NCBI RefSeq assembly: GCF_000153305.1
Contig: NZ_CH724107.1
Span: 1,375,010 to 1,439,009, forward strand
Origin: Oceanicola granulosus HTCC2516
GTDB lineage: Bacteria > Pseudomonadota > Alphaproteobacteria > Rhodobacterales > Rhodobacteraceae
Direction: 5' to 3'
Length of the DNA stretch: 64,000 nt
Shown: piece after piece, positions 16,408 through 23,913 of the stretch
Position numbering within the stretch: the stretch's first letter is position 1
Layout: every line of letters begins with the position of its first letter
Notes under the pieces: generated by a model
Seen by the model: only the letters and a program-made list of their open reading frames with translations
Databases searched by the model: none
What the model was told of the DNA's origin: nothing
Translations under genes and position numbers: made by a program

Positions 16408-17751
16408 TCAGCCGATGGCGGCGGCGCGGGTGCGGGCGGTGGTGGCGAAGGTGCGGGCGTCGGCGGGGGCGGTGCCGAGGTGGGGCGCGGGGGTGAAGAG
16501 CCCGTCGAGATGGAAGTCGGGAAACGCCTCGGCGGCGAGGTCGACAAGGGAGCGGCTTTCGGCGGTGACGCGGGCGCAGAGGGCCTCGACGCGGGACTGC
16601 GCCTCGGGGCGCGGCATGGCGGTGGCGAGGCGGAAGGAGAGCGCCTCGGCGTAGATCAGGCCGGTGCCGTCGTCGATGTTGGCGCGCATCCGCTCGGGGT
16701 CGGGTGCGAGGCCAGCGGCGACCTCGCCGGCGGCGGCGAGGGCGCGGTTCAGGCCGAGGCAGATCTGCGGCAGGCTCAACCACTCGCCGATCCAGGCCGC
16801 GCCGTCGCGTTGCTGGCGGTGGACGAGGCCTGCCTGCACCGCGCCGTTAAGCGCGGCGGTGTGGCCGGCGAGCGCGACGAGCAGCGCGGGAAGCACCGGG
16901 TTCTGCTTCTGGGGCATCGTCGAGGAGCCTCCGGTGCCGGCGAGGCGGATCTCGCCGAGGCCGGTCTGGGCGAGCAGCACCAGGTCGTCGCCCATCTTCG
17001 CGAGTGCGCCCGTCACCTGCGTCGCCCACGTGGAGAGCTCGGCGATCGGCTGGCGATCGCTGTGCCAGGGACCGCCGGGATCGGCGAGCCCCAGCCCCTC
17101 GGCTAGGCGGGCGCGCACCTCGGGGCCACGCGGCCCCATCGCCGACAGCGTTCCGGCGGCGCCGGCGAGGCTCACCGTCAGCAGGCCCGCGCGCAGCGGC
17201 GCGAGCCGGTCGTGCAGCGCCAGCAGCGGCCGGCCCCAAGCGGCGACGACGGCGCCGAAGGTGGTCGGCGTCGCCGCCTGCCCCCAGGTACGCCCGGCCA
17301 TGGGCAGCTCCGCGTGCGCCTCCGCCAGCCGTGCCAGCGCCGCGAGCAGGGCGCCGAGGCGGCGCTCGGCGAGGGCGAGCACCTGGCGCAGGCGCAGCAC
17401 GAGCGCGGTGTCCATGATGTCCTGGCTGGTGGCGCCGAAATGCACCCACTGGGAATGCTCTGGCGCCTGCATCGCGCTGCGGAAGGCCTCGACCAGCGCC
17501 GGCACCGGCACGCCGCCCTGCCCTGCCCCGGCGGCAAGGCCGGCCGGGTCGAGCTGCAGCTCGAGCGAGGCGCGATGGATTGCGGCGGCGGCGGTCTCGG
17601 GGATCAGCCCGAGCGCGCCCTGCGCGCGGGCGAGCGCGCCCTCCACCAGCAGCATCGCGCGCACCTCGGCGGTGTCGGAGAACAGCTGGGCGGTGTCGCG
17701 GTCGGTGACGAGGTCGCGGTAGATCGCGCTATCGAACAGGGAGGCAGCCAT
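16408..17751 (-). CDS. pcaB: 3-carboxy-cis,cis-muconate cycloisomerase (PcaB)
   Basis: A 447-residue member of the fumarase/aspartase/adenylosuccinate lyase superfamily. The signature GSSTMPQKQNP is present, as is the HFGATSQDIMDTA segment typical of PcaB and adenylosuccinate lyase. The C-terminal region and overall layout fit the protocatechuate branch of the beta-ketoadipate pathway, where the enzyme lactonises 3-carboxymuconate. No other pca gene is visible here, so an orphan copy or a different lyase activity remains possible. It follows the phosphatidylcholine synthase gene by 40 bases on the same strand. Confidence 0.8.
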   Translation of the reverse strand: MAASLFDSAIYRDLVTDRDTAQLFSDTAEVRAMLLVEGALARAQGALGLIPETAAAAIHRASLELQLDPAGLAAGAGQGGVPVPALVEAFRSAMQAPEHSQWVHFGATSQDIMDTALVLRLRQVLALAERRLGALLAALARLAEAHAELPMAGRTWGQAATPTTFGAVVAAWGRPLLALHDRLAPLRAGLLTVSLAGAAGTLSAMGPRGPEVRARLAEGLGLADPGGPWHSDRQPIAELSTWATQVTGALAKMGDDLVLLAQTGLGEIRLAGTGGSSTMPQKQNPVLPALLVALAGHTAALNGAVQAGLVHRQQRDGAAWIGEWLSLPQICLGLNRALAAAGEVAAGLAPDPERMRANIDDGTGLIYAEALSFRLATAMPRPEAQSRVEALCARVTAESRSLVDLAAEAFPDFHLDGLFTPAPHLGTAPADARTFATTARTRAAAIG

Positions 17752-17791
17752 GGACCCTGCTCTGCCACCTCCCCGCCGGGATGCGCAAGCC

Positions 17792-18493
17792 TCAGCGGCT
17801 GCGGCGCGCCGGGACGAGCTGCTGCACCGCGCCCGCCGACAGCAGGTAGAGCGTCGTCGCCACGAACAGCACCCGGCCCCAGCCGGCCATGTCGAAGCCC
17901 GACCACGCCGACCAGACCGCGAGCAGCGTCCAGACCAGCGCCACCGGCAGCGACACCGCTCGCCAGCGCGCGGTGCGCACCGGGTGGATGAACTTGACCG
18001 GCAGGAACATCAGCACCGCCAGCACCACCACGAGCGGCACGATCACCGCGGGCGGCGGGCTCAGGGCGAACAGCACCAGCACCACCATGTTCCAGCAGCC
18101 CGGAAAGCCCGAGAACGAATTGTCGCCGGTCTTCATCCGGGTGTCGGCGAAGTAGATGACGCTGGTGTAGGTGATGACGAGGATCACCACCCAGCCCGTC
18201 CAGCCCGGCAGCAGGTCCGTCGAGAACAGCGCGTAGGCCGGGATGAAGACATAGGTCAGGTAGTCGATGATCAGGTCCATGAGCACGCCGTCGATCTGCG
18301 GCGCGTGGGTGTGGACCTGGTACTTGCGCGCCAGCGGCCCGTCGACGCCGTCGACGACGAAGGCGATGACCAGCCACAGGAACATCGCCGTCCACTCTTC
18401 CTGGACGGCGGCGAGCATGGCGAGCATGGCCAGCACGGCCCCGGTCGCGGTGAGCAGGTGGACGCCGAGCGCCGCTTTGCGGACATGTTTCAT
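17792..18493 (-). CDS. pcs: Phosphatidylcholine synthase
   Basis: A 233-residue multi-pass membrane enzyme of the CDP-alcohol phosphatidyltransferase superfamily that makes phosphatidylcholine from CDP-diacylglycerol and choline. The catalytic region reads DGVDGPLAR followed by IDGVLMDLIIDYLTYV, and the later MKTGDNSFSGFPGCWNMVV and LPVKFIHPVR segments are the pattern of the alphaproteobacterial Pcs family. Pcs is characteristic of bacteria that take up choline from hosts or plants. The start at 18493 (MKHV) matches family N termini. An ATG four codons upstream is possible. Confidence 0.9.
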   Translation of the reverse strand: MKHVRKAALGVHLLTATGAVLAMLAMLAAVQEEWTAMFLWLVIAFVVDGVDGPLARKYQVHTHAPQIDGVLMDLIIDYLTYVFIPAYALFSTDLLPGWTGWVVILVITYTSVIYFADTRMKTGDNSFSGFPGCWNMVVLVLFALSPPPAVIVPLVVVLAVLMFLPVKFIHPVRTARWRAVSLPVALVWTLLAVWSAWSGFDMAGWGRVLFVATTLYLLSAGAVQQLVPARRSR

Positions 18494-18645
18494 ACCCCCT
18501 GTCATGGAGCATCGCAGCCCTGAGGCCAAGCGGCTTCGCCGCCGGCGACGCCCGGGCCACACAGAAGCGGCATCGGCGCGAATGAGGCTAGGCCCGGCCC
18601 GCGCCGCTCTGATAGGATCGCCGCCAACAACAAGACGAGAACGGC

Positions 18646-19362
18646 ATGAGCAGCAATTCCCTTATGGACGACGGCGTCCGTGAGCGCATCATCTCCGACC
18701 CCGAGGCGCTCCTGGACGACCACGACATCATGCGCGCCCTGGTCGCCGCCAACGAGGCGTCGATGGGCCAGAACATCGTTGATCTGCGCGGGATCGCGAT
18801 GGAGCGGCTCGAGGCGCGGCTCGACCGGCTCGAGGACACCCACCGCAACGTCATCGCCGCCGCCTACGAGAACCTCGCCGGCACCAACCAGGTCCACCGC
18901 GCGGTGCTGCGGCTGCTCGACGCGGTGAAGTTCGAGGAGTTCCTCGCCGGCCTCGGCGGCGAGGTGGCCGACATCCTGCGGGTCGACGCGATGGTGCTGG
19001 TGCTCGAGAGCCCCGCCGGCGGCGACAGCGCGCTCTCGGGGCTGGGCGGGGTGCTGCACGTGGCCGAGGCGGGCTTCATCGACCGCTACGTCTCCCCCGG
19101 CCGCGCCTCGGCGTTCCGCAGCGTGGTGCTGCGGCAGGTGACGCCCGAGCCCGGCTCGCCCGGCGCCACGCTCTACGGCGACAAGGCGGTGCACGTGCGC
19201 TCCGAGGCCTGCATCCGGCTCGATTTCGGCGCCGGGCGGCAGGCCGGCCTGCTCGCGATGGGCAGCGAGGACCCGCACCAGTTCACGCCGCAGCAGGGCA
19301 CCGACCTGCTCGGCTTCTTCGGCGGCGTCTTCGAGCGCGCCATGCGGCGGTGGCTGTCCTGA
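18646..19362 (+). CDS. DUF484 family protein
   Basis: A 238-residue GAF-like DUF484 protein. The N-terminal third is helical and acidic, with a probable coiled coil around RLEARLDRLEDTHRNV, and the rest forms the GAF-like fold. DUF484 genes commonly precede xerC in Proteobacteria, as here, where the xerC start lies inside this gene's 3' end. Its biochemical role is not known. Confidence 0.85.
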   Translation: MSSNSLMDDGVRERIISDPEALLDDHDIMRALVAANEASMGQNIVDLRGIAMERLEARLDRLEDTHRNVIAAAYENLAGTNQVHRAVLRLLDAVKFEEFLAGLGGEVADILRVDAMVLVLESPAGGDSALSGLGGVLHVAEAGFIDRYVSPGRASAFRSVVLRQVTPEPGSPGATLYGDKAVHVRSEACIRLDFGAGRQAGLLAMGSEDPHQFTPQQGTDLLGFFGGVFERAMRRWLS

Positions 19363-20273
19363 TCTCCCCGGCGCTCACCGACGCCGCGGAGGCGTGGCTC
19401 GCCCACGCCCGCGCGCTCAGGGGCGCCTCGGAGAAGACGATCAACGCCTACCGCACCGACGTGCTGGGCTTTCTCGCGTTCATGGCGGAGCACCACGGCG
19501 GCCAGCAGGGGCTGGCTCCGCTGGCGCGGGTCGGGGTGTCGGACATGCGGGCCTGGATGGCGCACGAGCGCGGCCGGGGCGTCTCGGCGCGCTCGCTGGC
19601 GCGGGCGCTGTCGGCGGTGAAGGGGTTCTACCGCTGGATCGCCGAGCGCGAGGGGTTCGAGCCGACGGCGGTGCTGTCGACGCGCTCGCCGAAGTTCCAG
19701 AAGAAGCTGCCGCGTCCGCTCGCCGTGGATGCCGCGCAGGCGATGATCGACCGGGTCGAGCTGCAGGCCCGCGAGGGCTGGGTCGCGGCGCGGGACGTGG
19801 CGGTGGTGACGCTGCTCTACGGCTGCGGGCTGCGCATCTCCGAGGCGCTCGGGCTGACCGGCGCGGCGGTGCCGCTGCCGGAGGTGGTGCGCATCGTCGG
19901 CAAGGGCGGCAAGGAGCGGGTGGTGCCGGTCATCGCGCCGGCGCGCGACGCGGTGGACGCCTACGCCAGGCTCTGCCCCCACCCGCTCGAGCCGCACCTG
20001 CCGCTGTTTCGCGGGGTACGCGGCGGGGCGCTCAATCCGCGCGCGATCCAGAAGGTGATGGAGCAGGCCCGCCTGCAGCTCGGCCTGCCCGCCACCGCCA
20101 CGCCCCACGCGCTGCGCCACTCCTTCGCGACGCACCTGCTCGGCGCGGGCGGCGACCTGCGCTCGATCCAGGAACTGCTCGGCCACGCGTCGCTGTCGAC
20201 GACGCAAGCCTACACCGCCGTCGACACCGCGCGGCTGATGGAGGTCTACGACAAGGCCCACCCCCGCGCCTGA
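19350..20273 (+). CDS. xerC: Tyrosine recombinase XerC
   Basis: A 307-residue site-specific recombinase that with XerD resolves chromosome dimers at dif. It has the N-terminal SAM-like core-binding domain followed by the catalytic domain with Arg in GCGLRISEAL, Lys in GKGGKER, His and Arg in TPHALRHSFATHLL, His in LGHASLSTTQAYT and the nucleophilic Tyr in the same segment. The GTG start at 19350 overlaps the DUF484 gene by 13 bases. The DUF484-xerC arrangement marks it as the housekeeping enzyme rather than a mobile-element integrase. Confidence 0.9.
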   Translation: MAVLISPALTDAAEAWLAHARALRGASEKTINAYRTDVLGFLAFMAEHHGGQQGLAPLARVGVSDMRAWMAHERGRGVSARSLARALSAVKGFYRWIAEREGFEPTAVLSTRSPKFQKKLPRPLAVDAAQAMIDRVELQAREGWVAARDVAVVTLLYGCGLRISEALGLTGAAVPLPEVVRIVGKGGKERVVPVIAPARDAVDAYARLCPHPLEPHLPLFRGVRGGALNPRAIQKVMEQARLQLGLPATATPHALRHSFATHLLGAGGDLRSIQELLGHASLSTTQAYTAVDTARLMEVYDKAHPRA

Positions 20274-20294
20274 GGCCGGGCCCGGAACTCAGGC
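20268..20294. terminator. Possible bidirectional stem between xerC and fliI
   Basis: GCCTGAG (20268-20274) and CTCAGGC (20288-20294) can pair across a GC-rich 13-base loop. The stem spans both convergent stop codons. No T-run follows, so termination is only a possibility. Confidence 0.3.
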
Positions 20295-21647
20295 CGCCTC
20301 GGGCGGCAGGTCGACCTCGATTCCGGCGTCGACCAGCAGCCGGTAGAGGTCGGCGAAGGTCTCGCGCGGCGGCGTCGCCTCGCCCTTGCGCTGACCGAGA
20401 TAGGCGGCGACCGGGTCGGCGAAGCGGATCGCGGCGTCGGTCTCGGGGTCGCTGCCGGGGCGGTAGGCGCCGATGCGCACCAGCTCCTCCATGTCGCCGT
20501 AGCGGCCGAGGGCGCGGCGGGCGGCGCTGAGGATGGCGAACTCGTCGGGGCCGTGGCAATCGGGCAGCATCCGGCTCACGCTGCGCTGCAGGTCGATCGC
20601 CGGGTAGCGGCCGCGCTCGGCGATGCGGCGGTCGAGGATGACGTGGCCGTCGGTGATGCCGCGCACGCTGTCGGCGACCGGCTCCTCCATGTCGCTGCCC
20701 TCCACCAGCACGGTGAACAGCGCGGTGATGTCGCCCTGCCCGTCGCAGCCCGGCCCGGCCCGCTCGAGCAGCCGGGGCAGCTCGGCGAAGACCGTGGGCG
20801 GGTAGCCGCGCGAGGTCGGGGGCTCGCCGCCGGAGAGGCCGATCTCGCGCTGCGCGGTGGCGAAGCGGGTGATCGAGTCGAGCAGCAGCAGCACCTGCTT
20901 GCCCCGGTCGCGGAAGTGCTCGGCCACGGCCATCGCCGTCCAGGCGGCCTGGCGGCGCATCAGCGGCGGCTCGTCGCCCGTCGCCACCACCAGCACGGCG
21001 CGGGCCAGACCCTCTGGGCCGAGATCGGCCTGGATGAAATCCTGCACCTCGCGGCCGCGCTCGCCGATCAGCCCGACCACGATCACGTCGACGTCGGCGT
21101 TGCGCGCGAGCATCGCCATCAGGGTCGACTTGCCGACGCCGGAGCCGGCGAAGACGCCCATCCGCTGGCCCCGGCACAGTGGGGTGAAGGCGTCGAAGGC
21201 GCGGATGCCGGTCTCGAGGCGCGCACCGACGCGGCGGCGGTCGAAGGCGGGGGGCGGACCGGCCCGCACGGCGCGGGGGCTGCGGCCCTCGGGCAGCGGC
21301 CCGGCGCGGTCGAGAGGGCGGCCGAGCGGGTCGACGACGCGGCCGATCCAGCCGTCGCAGGGCCGCACCCGCTCGCCTTGCGGGCTGACCTCGACCTGGT
21401 CGCCCGCGACGATGCCGTCCCACGTGCCGAAGGGGAGGATGTGGCTGCCCGCGCCATCGACGCCGACCACCTCGCCGAGCACCGCCCCGCCGGCGCCCAG
21501 CACCCGGCAGCGCTGGCCGATGCCGATGGCGCGCTCGAGCCCGGTGGCGGTCAGCAGCAGGCCGCGCACGGAGCTCACCCGGCCGATGATCCGGGTCGTC
21601 TCCATGCCTCTCGCCGTGCTCGTCAGCTCGGAAAATACGGTCTGCAT
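20289..21647 (-). CDS. fliI: Flagellum-specific ATPase FliI
   Basis: A 452-residue F1-beta-like ATPase that energises flagellar protein export. The P-loop GVFAGSGVGKST, the Walker B LLLLDSITRFA, and GGEPPTSRGYPP are as in FliI. I chose the ATG at 21647, preceded by GGGAA. An in-frame ATG at 21680 has a better ribosome site (AAGGA), but it would place the CtrA-like box at 21681-21697 directly against the start. The gene diverges from flgB and is the left end of the flagellar locus. Confidence 0.92.
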   Translation of the reverse strand: MQTVFSELTSTARGMETTRIIGRVSSVRGLLLTATGLERAIGIGQRCRVLGAGGAVLGEVVGVDGAGSHILPFGTWDGIVAGDQVEVSPQGERVRPCDGWIGRVVDPLGRPLDRAGPLPEGRSPRAVRAGPPPAFDRRRVGARLETGIRAFDAFTPLCRGQRMGVFAGSGVGKSTLMAMLARNADVDVIVVGLIGERGREVQDFIQADLGPEGLARAVLVVATGDEPPLMRRQAAWTAMAVAEHFRDRGKQVLLLLDSITRFATAQREIGLSGGEPPTSRGYPPTVFAELPRLLERAGPGCDGQGDITALFTVLVEGSDMEEPVADSVRGITDGHVILDRRIAERGRYPAIDLQRSVSRMLPDCHGPDEFAILSAARRALGRYGDMEELVRIGAYRPGSDPETDAAIRFADPVAAYLGQRKGEATPPRETFADLYRLLVDAGIEVDLPPEAA

Positions 21648-21680
21648 GAATACATTCCCGTTGATCTTTACGCTATACAT

Positions 21681-21697
21681 GTTAATCCTTGTTTAAC
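21681..21697. promoter_or_regulatory. Symmetrical CtrA-type box between fliI and flgB
   Basis: The sequence GTTAATCCTTGTTTAAC matches the alphaproteobacterial CtrA consensus TTAA-N7-TTAAC exactly, and because it begins with G it matches on both strands. It lies between the divergent fliI and flgB genes. CtrA controls flagellar genes in many alphaproteobacteria. The ctrA gene itself is not in this window. Confidence 0.7.
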
Positions 21698-21713
21698 GGA
21701 AAGGAAATACCGG

Positions 21714-22109
21714 ATGACGCTCGAAGCCATGTCCTTCTTCCGGATCGCCTCACAGCGCATGCAATGGCTCGGCACGCGCCAGCAGGTCGTCTCCGAGAAC
21801 ATCGCCAACGCCGACACCCCCGGCTACCGCGCCCGCGACGTCTCCCCGTTCGAGTCGATGGTGACGCGCTCCGACGCCGGCTCCGGCCCCGCCGTGAGCA
21901 ACCCGGCCCACATCACCGGCAGCGGCCGGGGCGCGGCCGTCGACGTGCGCGAGGACGAGGGGACGTGGAACGTCAGCCTCGACGGCAACACCGTCGTGCT
22001 AGAGGAACAGTCGATCAAGGCCAGCGAGATCTCCGAGAACTACCGCCTCGCCGCGCAGCTCTACCGCAAGGGCTACGAGCTGCTCGGCCTGGCGGCGTCG
22101 AGCAAGTAG
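21714..22109 (+). CDS. flgB: Flagellar proximal rod protein FlgB
   Basis: A 131-residue rod protein. The N-terminal axial-family motif VVSENIANADTPGYRARD is clear, and the C terminus is the hydrophobic heptad helix that coils with other rod subunits. AAGGAAA precedes the ATG at 21714 with good spacing. It heads the operon flgB-flgC-fliE-fliQ-sltF-flhA-fliR-flhB. Confidence 0.92.
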   Translation: MTLEAMSFFRIASQRMQWLGTRQQVVSENIANADTPGYRARDVSPFESMVTRSDAGSGPAVSNPAHITGSGRGAAVDVREDEGTWNVSLDGNTVVLEEQSIKASEISENYRLAAQLYRKGYELLGLAASSK

Positions 22110-22128
22110 GTAGCCCGGGAGCACGCCC

Positions 22129-22539
22129 ATGGACCCGTTGAAATCGATCACCTCCATCGCCGCCAGCGGGATGCACGCCCAGGGGCAGCGGCTGCGCATC
22201 GTGGCCGAGAACGTCGCCAACGCCGACAGCCGCGGCACGACGCCGGGCGCCGATCCCTACCGGCGCAAGACCGTGTCGTTCGAGGAGATGATCGACCGCG
22301 AGAGCGGCGCGGCGCTGGTCAAGGTCGGCGAGATCGGCCGCGACACCACCGACTTCACCCTCGTCCACGATCCGGCCCACCCGGCCGCCGACGAGAACGG
22401 CTTCGTCAAGGTGCCCAACGTCAACGCCATCATCGAGATGACGAACATGCGCGAGGCGGCCCGCAGCTACGAGGCGAACATGAACATGTACGAGGCCGGG
22501 CGCGCGATGCGCCAGCAGATCCTCGACCTGCTGAAATAG
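22129..22539 (+). CDS. flgC: Flagellar proximal rod protein FlgC
   Basis: A 136-residue rod protein with the axial-family motif RIVAENVANADSRGTTPG near the N terminus, the PYRRK segment and the C-terminal NVNAIIEMTNMREAARSYEANM region conserved in FlgC. It follows flgB by 19 bases and precedes fliE. Confidence 0.93.
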   Translation: MDPLKSITSIAASGMHAQGQRLRIVAENVANADSRGTTPGADPYRRKTVSFEEMIDRESGAALVKVGEIGRDTTDFTLVHDPAHPAADENGFVKVPNVNAIIEMTNMREAARSYEANMNMYEAGRAMRQQILDLLK

Positions 22540-22549
22540 GGGCTGAGCG

Positions 22550-22879
22550 ATGAGCGACTTCACCTCCATCGTCTCCACCAACGCGGTCCGCGGCGCCTAT
22601 CGCAGCGCCCAGACGCTCAACGGCGAGCGGCCCCCCCTCGCCGAGGGCCAGGCCGCCAAACCCGACAGCTTCTCCAGCTTCGTGCAGACCGCCGCCACCG
22701 ACGCCGTCGGCACGGTGCGCGAGGCGGACGCGGCGATGAAGGCGGGGGTGACCGGCGAGATGGACACCCAGGCTGTCGTCGAGGCGACGCTGGCGCTGGA
22801 ATCCACGGTCAAGGTCGCGGTCTCGGTGCGCGACAAGGTCGTCGAGGCCTACCAGCAAGTGATGCAGATGCCGATCTAG
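22550..22879 (+). CDS. fliE: Flagellar hook-basal body protein FliE
   Basis: A 109-residue FliE, the adapter joining the MS ring to the proximal rod. The helical C-terminal half with MDTQAVVEATLALESTVKVA and VRDKVVEAYQQVMQMPI is the conserved FliE core. It sits between flgC and fliQ, the standard order in alphaproteobacterial rod operons. Confidence 0.9.
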   Translation: MSDFTSIVSTNAVRGAYRSAQTLNGERPPLAEGQAAKPDSFSSFVQTAATDAVGTVREADAAMKAGVTGEMDTQAVVEATLALESTVKVAVSVRDKVVEAYQQVMQMPI

Positions 22880-22891
22880 GGAGGCTCCCGG

Positions 22892-23158
22892 GTGAGCGCC
22901 GCCGACATCTACGCCGTCCTCTCCGACGCGATCCTTGCGGTGCTCCTCGCGTCGGCCCCGGTGCTCGTGGTCGCGCTCGTCGTGGGCCTCGGCATCGCGC
23001 TGTTTCAGGCGCTGACGCAAATCCAGGAGATGACGCTGACCTTCGTGCCCAAGATCGTCGCCATCTTCGTGGCGCTGCTGGCCTCCCTGCCCTTCGTCTA
23101 CGCCACGCTCGAGGGGCTGTCCGACACGGTCTTCGACCTGATCGTCAGCGGGTTCTGA
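22892..23158 (+). CDS. fliQ: Flagellar export gate protein FliQ
   Basis: An 88-residue protein with two membrane helices, part of the FliP-FliQ-FliR export gate. The LFQALTQIQEMTLTFVPKI loop between the helices is diagnostic. It starts with GTG after a GGGAGG ribosome site, and its stop overlaps the start of the next gene. Confidence 0.92.
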   Translation: MSAADIYAVLSDAILAVLLASAPVLVVALVVGLGIALFQALTQIQEMTLTFVPKIVAIFVALLASLPFVYATLEGLSDTVFDLIVSGF

Positions 23159-23913
23159 TGCTTCGTCGCGCTCTCGCCCTCGCCGCCGCCCTCCTCGCCG
23201 CCTCGCCCGCCGCGGCCTGGAACCTGTTCGGCACCCGCTCCGCGGCCCCCGCCACCGCCGTCGCGCCGGCGGGCGACGCGGGGCTCTGCGTGCGCGAGAT
23301 CCTGATCGCGCAGGAGCGCTACGGCATCCCCGACAACCTGCTGCTGGCCATCGGGCTGCAGGAGGCCGGCGTGACCCATCAGGGCCGGCTGACGGTCTGG
23401 CCGTGGGCGGTGAACGCCGCCGGCGAGGGGCGGATCTTCCAGTCGCCGCAGGACGCGCTCGGCTGGATCCGCAGCCGGCAGGCGGCGGGCGTGGAGTCGA
23501 TCGACGTCGGCTGCATGCAGATCAACCTGCGCTGGCACCCGGACGCCTTCACCTCGGCCAGGCAGGGCTTAGACGCGGCCGTCAACGTCGACTACGCCGC
23601 CCGCTTCCTGGTGCGGCTGCACGGGCAGACCGGCGACTGGCTGACGGCGGCGGGCTCCTACCATTCCTTCACGCCGGACAAGCGCGAGATCTACCTCGCC
23701 TCCCTCACCCGCAACATCGCCGTCGCCAACGAGCGCGCCCCCGCCCTCGCCGCGCTGGCCGGCGCCGCGCCCCCGGCGGCGGCGCGGCTCGCCGAGGCGC
23801 CGGCCGGTCCGGGCATCGCCTGGTCGACCGCCCGCGACGGCGCGCGGGTCAGCATCTACTCGGCGCAGGGGCTCCAGCCCGTTCTGCCCGCCTTCGCGCG
23901 AGCCCCCTCGTGA
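23158..23913 (+). CDS. Flagellar lytic transglycosylase (SltF-type)
   Basis: A 251-residue periplasmic SLT-domain protein. A Sec signal peptide occupies about residues 1-20 (ending PAAAW). The catalytic Glu is in LLAIGLQEAG, and GCMQINLRWHP and AAGSYHSF match the lysozyme-like core. It probably cuts peptidoglycan to let the rod through. The position inside the flagellar export operon, the size and the lack of a rod-binding domain fit the SltF described in Rhodobacter, which works with the rod-binding protein at 38385-38705. Confidence 0.85.
   Translation: MLRRALALAAALLAASPAAAWNLFGTRSAAPATAVAPAGDAGLCVREILIAQERYGIPDNLLLAIGLQEAGVTHQGRLTVWPWAVNAAGEGRIFQSPQDALGWIRSRQAAGVESIDVGCMQINLRWHPDAFTSARQGLDAAVNVDYAARFLVRLHGQTGDWLTAAGSYHSFTPDKREIYLASLTRNIAVANERAPALAALAGAAPPAAARLAEAPAGPGIAWSTARDGARVSIYSAQGLQPVLPAFARAPS

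Noticed and set aside
16408-17751. Adenylosuccinate lyase (purB) as the identity of the lyase
   Set aside because: The superfamily signature is shared, but the HFGATSQDIMDTA context and C-terminal layout look more like PcaB. The alternative is kept as a caution only.
19350-20273. Tyrosine recombinase as a sign of an integrated element
   Set aside because: The DUF484-xerC arrangement and the absence of att repeats, phage genes or a composition shift point to the chromosomal XerC.
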